Shown here: in pieces, positions 50,257 through 54,535 of the stretch
Numbering within the stretch: the stretch's first letter is position 1
How the letters are laid out: every line of letters starts with the position of its first letter
IMG/VR virus record: IMGVR_UViG_3300020190_003475
Span: 1 to 54,535 of that record
Length of the DNA: 54,535 bases
Origin: a virus
Direction: 5' to 3' (one strand)
Program-made: the position numbers and the translations under genes
The notes under the pieces: generated by a model
Told to the model about the DNA's origin: nothing
Seen by the model: only the letters and a program-made list of their open reading frames with translations
The model's database searches: none

Positions 50257-50568
50257 ATGAGCAAAACAGATATTGTAGTCAAACCTAGGATTCAAATCAA
50301 AACAAACATCCAGCCACCCAGTTTGTTTAATGTAATATATCTAAACGATAATGTAACAACTATGGAATTTGTTGTAGAATCTCTCAAAACAATTTTCCAT
50401 CATTCAGAGCAAACTGCACATGAAATAACTTTGAAAATTCATCAAGAAGGATCTAGCGTGGTTAGTACTTTACCTTATGAAATAGCTGAACAAAAAGGTG
50501 TAGAAGCAACTCTTCTTGCTCGTAACAACGGCTTTCCTCTCAACGTAAAATTAGAACCAGCTAATTGA
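50257..50568 (+). CDS. clpS: ClpS-like adaptor
   Basis: A 103-residue ClpS. SLFNVIYLNDNVTTMEFVVESLKTIF contains the N-degron pocket segment (LNDN and MEFV), followed by AHEITLKIHQEGSSVV with the conserved His. ClpS gives N-end-rule substrates to ClpAP. A phage copy might steer the host protease. It lies between chaperone and nucleotidyltransferase genes. Confidence 0.85.
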   Translation: MSKTDIVVKPRIQIKTNIQPPSLFNVIYLNDNVTTMEFVVESLKTIFHHSEQTAHEITLKIHQEGSSVVSTLPYEIAEQKGVEATLLARNNGFPLNVKLEPAN

Positions 50569-51045
50569 ATGATATTCAATAAAATACGAGAACTTAAGGA
50601 TAAGGGACTTAAGATTGGGATTACTTTTTCGACTTTTGATTTATGCCACGCCGGTCATATTGCAATGTTGGCAGAGGCTAAGAATCACTGCGATTATCTT
50701 ATCGCCGGGCTGCAAACCGACCCCACAATTGACCGTCCGGATATAAAAAATCCACCCGTACAGAGTGTCGTGGAGCGACAGATTCAATTGGCGGCATGTC
50801 GCTATGTGGATGAAGTGGTTGTATATCAGACTGAGCAAGATTTAGTTGACATTCTTTTGACCCTGCCTATTGATGTGCGTATACTGGGTATAGAATACGC
50901 AGAAAAAGATTTTACTGGTGCACAAGAATGTTACAATCGTCGAATTGAATTGGTGTTTAACCAACGCGATCATTCGTTCAGTTCCAGTAGTCTGCGTAGA
51001 CGTGTAGCAGCAGCCGAAGCTGATAGAGCCCTCAGGAGTCAATGA
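50569..51045 (+). CDS. Cytidylyltransferase-like protein (TagD/RfaE fold)
   Basis: A 158-residue nucleotidyltransferase. GITFSTFDLCHAGHIAMLAEAK has the HxGH motif, LIAGLQTDPTID and SSSSLRRRV fit the family. Such enzymes activate glycerol-3-phosphate or other alcohol phosphates with CTP. Starts immediately after clpS. Substrate unknown. It is a second, distinct member besides the heptose enzyme at 4902. Confidence 0.75.
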   Translation: MIFNKIRELKDKGLKIGITFSTFDLCHAGHIAMLAEAKNHCDYLIAGLQTDPTIDRPDIKNPPVQSVVERQIQLAACRYVDEVVVYQTEQDLVDILLTLPIDVRILGIEYAEKDFTGAQECYNRRIELVFNQRDHSFSSSSLRRRVAAAEADRALRSQ

Positions 51046-51578
51046 TGGATGTAATGCTGGATCTTGAAACGCTGAGCACAAGACCATGGTCAGTTATTTT
51101 AACTTTCGGCGCAGTCAAGTTTAGCCCCTGGGAGTCGGATGTTGATCAAGGTCAAGGCCTATACTTAAAACCAGATGTTGACGAACAACTATCTATGGAC
51201 CGACACGTTCAAGACGAAACAGTTGCCTGGTGGGGAACACAAACTGAAGAAGTAAGAGAAGAAGCTATGGGCATGGATGGTCGCATAAGTGTAAATGATA
51301 TGTTGGATCAGCTCAATCGCTTTTTGGTTGGTGCAGATAATATTTGGTGTCAAGGACCTGCTTTTGACATTGTTATACTAGAAGATCTATATAGACAAGT
51401 TGGTCGTCCGACTCCGTGGCAATTTTGGCAGATAAGAGACAGCCGTACATTGTTTAGTGTTCATGGTGATCCAAGAGAAAAAAACAGACACGGTGCTCAC
51501 AATGCATTGATTGATTGTTATTATCAGGCTAGAGCTGTACAGCATATATACAAAATAGTAGGAGTAAAAAAACGATAA
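51042..51578 (+). CDS. 3'-5' exonuclease, DexA-like
   Basis: A 178-residue DnaQ-fold exonuclease. MLDLETLST gives the first Asp-x-Glu at 7-9, GPAFDIVILEDLY the second Asp region, and HNALIDCYYQA the last His and Asp. It resembles T4 exonuclease A. Overlaps the previous gene by four bases. Possible roles are degradation of host DNA or RNA, or repair. Confidence 0.82.
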   Translation: MMDVMLDLETLSTRPWSVILTFGAVKFSPWESDVDQGQGLYLKPDVDEQLSMDRHVQDETVAWWGTQTEEVREEAMGMDGRISVNDMLDQLNRFLVGADNIWCQGPAFDIVILEDLYRQVGRPTPWQFWQIRDSRTLFSVHGDPREKNRHGAHNALIDCYYQARAVQHIYKIVGVKKR

Positions 51579-51892
51579 TGGATATTATTTTTAATAGACA
51601 AATAGCAGAAGAATTAAGTGAAAGATACACTGTTCTTGAACTAGAACCACACGATGTAGAAGGACAAATATTAGAAACATTTTGTGTAGTGCCCGGAGAT
51701 CAAATTCCGTTAGAAGAAGTTGTTAAACTGGATCACTGGAAAAAGCTACACAATACATTTGTACAGGCCAACAAAGACAAAAACGCAAAACTGTGCTACG
51801 ACTTACGTCCATATCTCAAAGGCAAGTGGGGCGGCGAACTAGACGAATTTTATGACATAGTTTGCGGCAGATTTGATCATCAAGAAACATAA
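51578..51892 (+). CDS. Hypothetical protein
   Basis: A 104-residue protein starting MDIIFNRQIAEELSERYTVLELE, with CYDLRPYLKGKWGGELDEFYDIV. Acidic, mixed alpha/beta. Starts in the stop of the exonuclease. I do not recognise the function, though the pattern is familiar from uncharacterised T4-like phage proteins. Confidence 0.6.
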   Translation: MDIIFNRQIAEELSERYTVLELEPHDVEGQILETFCVVPGDQIPLEEVVKLDHWKKLHNTFVQANKDKNAKLCYDLRPYLKGKWGGELDEFYDIVCGRFDHQET

Positions 51893-51934
51893 TATTGGTA
51901 TTTTATCATGCCACGGTGTTATGATATATACTGT

Positions 51935-52294
51935 ATGAACAAAATTTTAGCAGTCATCTTACTGGTCACTCTAGCCACAGCAGCCACAGCAGCCACAGCA
52001 GCTACAGCAGAACCTAGGTTTAGAAAAATTCAATTGATGTGTGGCAGCTTTGAAGATGTTGAAATTACCATGGAACGATATGGTGAAAAACTAATCATGG
52101 CTACTCAAGCACCCAATGAACAGACAGTAAATTTGGTATACGCTAATTTTGAAACGGAAACCACCAGCTGGTTTATTCATGATTTGAATACCAATGAATA
52201 TTGCATGATGGGAGTTGGTAAACGAATACATATACCAGATACTAGTCCACTTAAACAAGGAACTGGATTAGGAACCAAAATTAATTACAAATAA
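51935..52294 (+). CDS. Small secreted protein
   Basis: A 119-residue protein with a signal peptide (MNKILAVILLVTLATAATAA) and an Ala-Thr repeat up to the AEP cleavage region. Two Cys (LMCGSFED, EYCMMG) could form a disulfide in the periplasm. The ATG at 51935 gives a proper signal peptide; the upstream ATG at 51908 would add seven polar residues and an isolated Cys. Function unknown. It is expressed before the autotransporter-like gene and ends at a terminator. Confidence 0.6.
   Translation: MNKILAVILLVTLATAATAATAATAEPRFRKIQLMCGSFEDVEITMERYGEKLIMATQAPNEQTVNLVYANFETETTSWFIHDLNTNEYCMMGVGKRIHIPDTSPLKQGTGLGTKINYK
51974..52009 (+). repeat. 9-bp tandem repeat in signal peptide
   Basis: Four units of GCCACAGCA (last GCTACAGCA) encode Ala-Thr-Ala. 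Slippage would change the signal peptide by three residues without a frameshift. Confidence 0.75.
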
Positions 52295-52318
52295 CCTGGA
52301 AAATTTCCAGGTTTTTTT
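52295..52318 (+). terminator. Rho-independent terminator
   Basis: CCTGGAAA (52295-52302) pairs with TTTCCAGG (52304-52311), followed by seven T. Confidence 0.85.
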
Positions 52319-52340
52319 GTGTCATAAAAAGGAGACAACT

Positions 52341-52415
52341 ATGAGTTGGTTTGCACATCGTCCTGTCAAAAATCCTCCACAACCTGCACCTGTCACTCCA
52401 CCGCATAGAATGTAG
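52341..52415 (+). CDS. Proline-rich micropeptide (24 residues)
   Basis: ATG at 52341, preceded by AAAGGAGA at 52328-52335. Encodes MSWFAHRPVKNPPQPAP and a short PVTPPHRM end. The strong ribosome site in an otherwise empty gap supports a real gene. Function unknown. Confidence 0.5.
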   Translation: MSWFAHRPVKNPPQPAPVTPPHRM

Positions 52416-52441
52416 TGCCACATAATCATTAGGTTTTTTGT

Positions 52442-52449
52442 TGTAAATA
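52442..52449 (+). promoter_or_regulatory. Late promoter variant TGTAAATA with 5' hairpin
   Basis: TGTAAATA with +1 about 52455. GTAGAC (52454-52459) pairs with GTCTAC (52477-52482) around an A/C-only loop, leaving AAAGGAG at 52484-52490 free. Confidence 0.6.
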
Positions 52450-52499
52450 CTTGGTAGACACAAACAAAAACAACAAGTCTACTAAAGGAGCTAAAAAAA

Positions 52500-54518
52500 A
52501 TGAAATATTGGGGCAAGATCATTGCGATCATGGCCGCCATGTGTTTCAATTCAGTAAATGCTTTCGAGTCAGGCACAGATTACAATAGTGCAAACATGTC
52601 GTATATGGCAAACAGCACTATCAGTCAAATAGTAGTTTTCGATTCAACAATGCAAAATGGAGGAACTTTAACATTTACCGTTGAGGCGCATGCTGGCGGA
52701 GGAAGACCATTACAACACGATACTGGTCAACTTAAATTAGAGTTTTACAATTCTAGTAATACACTATTAGGATCAAGTCAAACAAGTTATGCCACAGGTA
52801 ACTTGTTACAAATGAATGCATGGAGTTCGGTACCGGGCGATAACAGTGAACCATGGACCACACTAAGTTTAACATCTACCAACTGTGGATCAGCAGGCAG
52901 TTGTAGTAGTGTTGCTTATGTAAAAGTAGTCATGATTGGTACTGACACTAGTTGGTGGGCAGGTAACTATGGTCCACAATGGCGTGTACCGACTGTTACA
53001 TTTACACCCACAGGTGGTACAGCAGGCAATAATATACTTTACAATCCAGAATTTGGTCTAGATCCCGGCGGCGTCTTTGCACAAGGTTGGACCAGTTCTA
53101 CCAGCTGGGGTGCTTGCGGTACGACCAGCGGAAGTGTAATGTGTACAACCACAGCCACAGGTGTAACTGCCAACATGAGCGGCGGAGGCTATGATGCCAA
53201 TGGTGGCACCACAGCAGCCACTCCAGGAGGTTATAGCGGTACACTTACCACAGCCAACTTTAGTGGTAGTAGCGGAGGTGGCTCGCCCACTGTGGTATCA
53301 ACAGCACCTGGTACACCTATAGTGTATACTAGTTCATCCACAGGCGCCACTACAACTACAGTTGTTGATACACCAGGTGCCACTACTGTAGTAGAAACTG
53401 TTACTGACACTAGAGGAGCCGGTACAGCAAAATCTTTGACTGTGACAAGAAATATCACCATTGTGGCTACCACACCAGTTACACGGGTGACAACAGATAC
53501 AACTCCAGTGACTACAACCACTGTGACAACTCCTACCACTGTAACCACATACAGCGATGGATCCACTGTCACAACAAATGGTACCCCGGTTACTACAACT
53601 AGTACCGTCAATCAAACAGTAACAACTACAACCACATTTGATCAAGTGGTCACAACCGGCACCAGTCAAGATTATGCAACAAGAATTGATCAGCTGGCAC
53701 AATTAGACTCAGCAAACACCAGATTGAACATGACGCTAGACAGCAATGTGCTCAGTCGTCATCGCAGCACAGGCGGGGGCCTAACCAGCCGAACTCGCAA
53801 TGCCGGCAGCGATGAAAAAGGCTGGTGGTATTTGACCACAGAAAGCGGTGCTACTAATACCTATGACACCTACTCGTTAACCAATCGTCGCCTTGGTGTT
53901 GGGCATGAAAAACAGATCAAGGGCAACTGGGTAGTGGGTCTACAGTACAATCATGTGCGCGGTACACTGAGTGGACAAGATGCAGGTGGATCACTAATCA
54001 AAGATCATGTGGGTATCTACAGCCTGTACAACCATAACAATTGGCTGTGGAAAACTGATGTAGGTTATGCTCAGAACAGTTTTACCAACTATCACCTGTT
54101 GCCAGAACTAGGTTATTCAAACTCTGGTAAAACCACAGGTGCAGATGCATGGATCAGCAACAGACTGTACACACCAGACTGGCGTGGCTTTAGGCCGTTT
54201 GGTGGTATTCGTGTTGAGCAAAACAAGCGCAATGCTCTGATAGAGTCTGGTGATGCTATCACAGCCATGTCATTTGACAGTGTTAATCGTACTCGCACAG
54301 TGAGTGAACTGGGCCTACGCTATGACACCGTGATCAAAGACGCTGTGAATTTCATGGTGGAAGCCAGTCATACTGATACCAACATCAGTACTGTGCGAGC
54401 AGGGGTGAATTTTGCCCCTCGACAAAACATCGTGGGTGGCATCACAATTGGACAACAGTATCAAAACGGAATAACAAATTTGACAGTTCAAGCAAGCATG
54501 AAATGGCACTTTAACTAA
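52500..54518 (+). CDS. Autotransporter-like outer-membrane protein
   Basis: A 672-residue protein. Residues about 1-21 are a signal peptide (MKYWGKIIAIMAAMCFNSVNA). Residues about 25-265 form a Gly/Ser-rich beta-type passenger with two Cys pairs. Residues about 265-390 are a Thr/Val-rich low-complexity stalk. From about 430 to the end, alternating aromatic strands (WWYLTTESG, WVVGLQYNHVRG, WKTDVGYAQNSF, FRPFGGIRVEQ, LTVQASMKWHF) form an autotransporter-type beta-barrel. It should sit in the host outer membrane with the passenger outside. Possible roles are receptor masking or superinfection exclusion (inference). Confidence 0.75.
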   Translation: MKYWGKIIAIMAAMCFNSVNAFESGTDYNSANMSYMANSTISQIVVFDSTMQNGGTLTFTVEAHAGGGRPLQHDTGQLKLEFYNSSNTLLGSSQTSYATGNLLQMNAWSSVPGDNSEPWTTLSLTSTNCGSAGSCSSVAYVKVVMIGTDTSWWAGNYGPQWRVPTVTFTPTGGTAGNNILYNPEFGLDPGGVFAQGWTSSTSWGACGTTSGSVMCTTTATGVTANMSGGGYDANGGTTAATPGGYSGTLTTANFSGSSGGGSPTVVSTAPGTPIVYTSSSTGATTTTVVDTPGATTVVETVTDTRGAGTAKSLTVTRNITIVATTPVTRVTTDTTPVTTTTVTTPTTVTTYSDGSTVTTNGTPVTTTSTVNQTVTTTTTFDQVVTTGTSQDYATRIDQLAQLDSANTRLNMTLDSNVLSRHRSTGGGLTSRTRNAGSDEKGWWYLTTESGATNTYDTYSLTNRRLGVGHEKQIKGNWVVGLQYNHVRGTLSGQDAGGSLIKDHVGIYSLYNHNNWLWKTDVGYAQNSFTNYHLLPELGYSNSGKTTGADAWISNRLYTPDWRGFRPFGGIRVEQNKRNALIESGDAITAMSFDSVNRTRTVSELGLRYDTVIKDAVNFMVEASHTDTNISTVRAGVNFAPRQNIVGGITIGQQYQNGITNLTVQASMKWHFN

Positions 54519-54535
54519 AACAACTATATTCAATG

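Noticed and set aside
53231-53611. Minus-strand ORF of 126 codons rich in Val and Thr
   Set aside because: It is the antisense reading of the Thr-rich stalk of the autotransporter-like gene; low complexity keeps the opposite frame open.

Overview
The window is part of the genome of a large T4-like tailed phage (myovirus type). Evidence is a T4-type replication and recombination set (UvsW helicase, a gp62-like clamp-loader subunit, gp61-type primase, gp41-type helicase, DexA-like exonuclease), class Ia ribonucleotide reductase with glutaredoxin, baseplate, fibre and PAAR spike proteins, and repeated T4-style late promoters (TATAAATA). Almost every gene is on the + strand and neighbours overlap by a few bases. 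The only credible minus-strand gene is at 16820-17197. At least a dozen sigma70-type promoters are visible, nearly all with a 17-bp spacer, so the host is a bacterium with an ordinary sigma70. The phage DnaK and IscU look like beta- or gammaproteobacterial proteins, which suggests (inference only) a proteobacterial, probably aquatic, host.

Layout. 1-6090: an operon for sugar-nucleotide and surface-glycan work (C-methyltransferase, two GT9-type proteins, and the kinase, nucleotidyltransferase and epimerase steps of ADP-heptose synthesis). 6087-11600: an early region with near-consensus sigma70 promoters: a DGQHR/ParB-like protein, a gamma-glutamylcyclotransferase, a serine/alanine-glyoxylate aminotransferase and an AAA+ ATPase. 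11600-17200: UvsW and an adjacent partner, gp62-like protein, a zinc-finger protein and a miniature DnaE-like protein. 17218-20942: baseplate protein, a long repetitive fibre with a cupredoxin domain, and a fatty-acid desaturase. 20957-24044: primase, helicase, SGNH hydrolase. 24075-30643: virion-type proteins, including a nucleotidyltransferase/ligase-like pair and two small proteins in duplicated promoter-terminator cassettes. 30673-34905: IscU, IscA, a glycosyltransferase-like protein, a RecB-family nuclease and a beta-helix tail spike. 34914-40935: nrdA, isocitrate lyase (aceA), nrdB, an SGNH hydrolase, glutaredoxin and an Sm-like protein. 40945-44861: PAAR tip, cell-wall hydrolase, holin candidate and a run of small early genes. 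44940-47709: membrane proteins and a ribosomal protein bS21 homologue. 47808-51892: DnaK, Hsp20, ClpS, a cytidylyltransferase and DexA-like exonuclease. 51935-54518: a small secreted protein and an autotransporter-like outer-membrane protein.

How the genes may work together. Isocitrate lyase lies between nrdA and nrdB, and a glyoxylate aminotransferase sits under its own strong promoter. Together they could turn isocitrate into glyoxylate and then glycine, a purine precursor, next to the enzyme that makes deoxynucleotides. A second group (DnaK, Hsp20, ClpS, bS21, IscU/IscA) acts on host protein folding, degradation, translation and Fe-S assembly. dnaK and hsp20 share a ROSE-like hairpin that covers the ribosome binding site. 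Two further expression habits stand out: hairpins placed exactly at predicted transcription starts, and promoters placed so that the start codon is the first transcribed base (leaderless mRNAs). No tRNA gene, CRISPR array or insertion sequence was seen.
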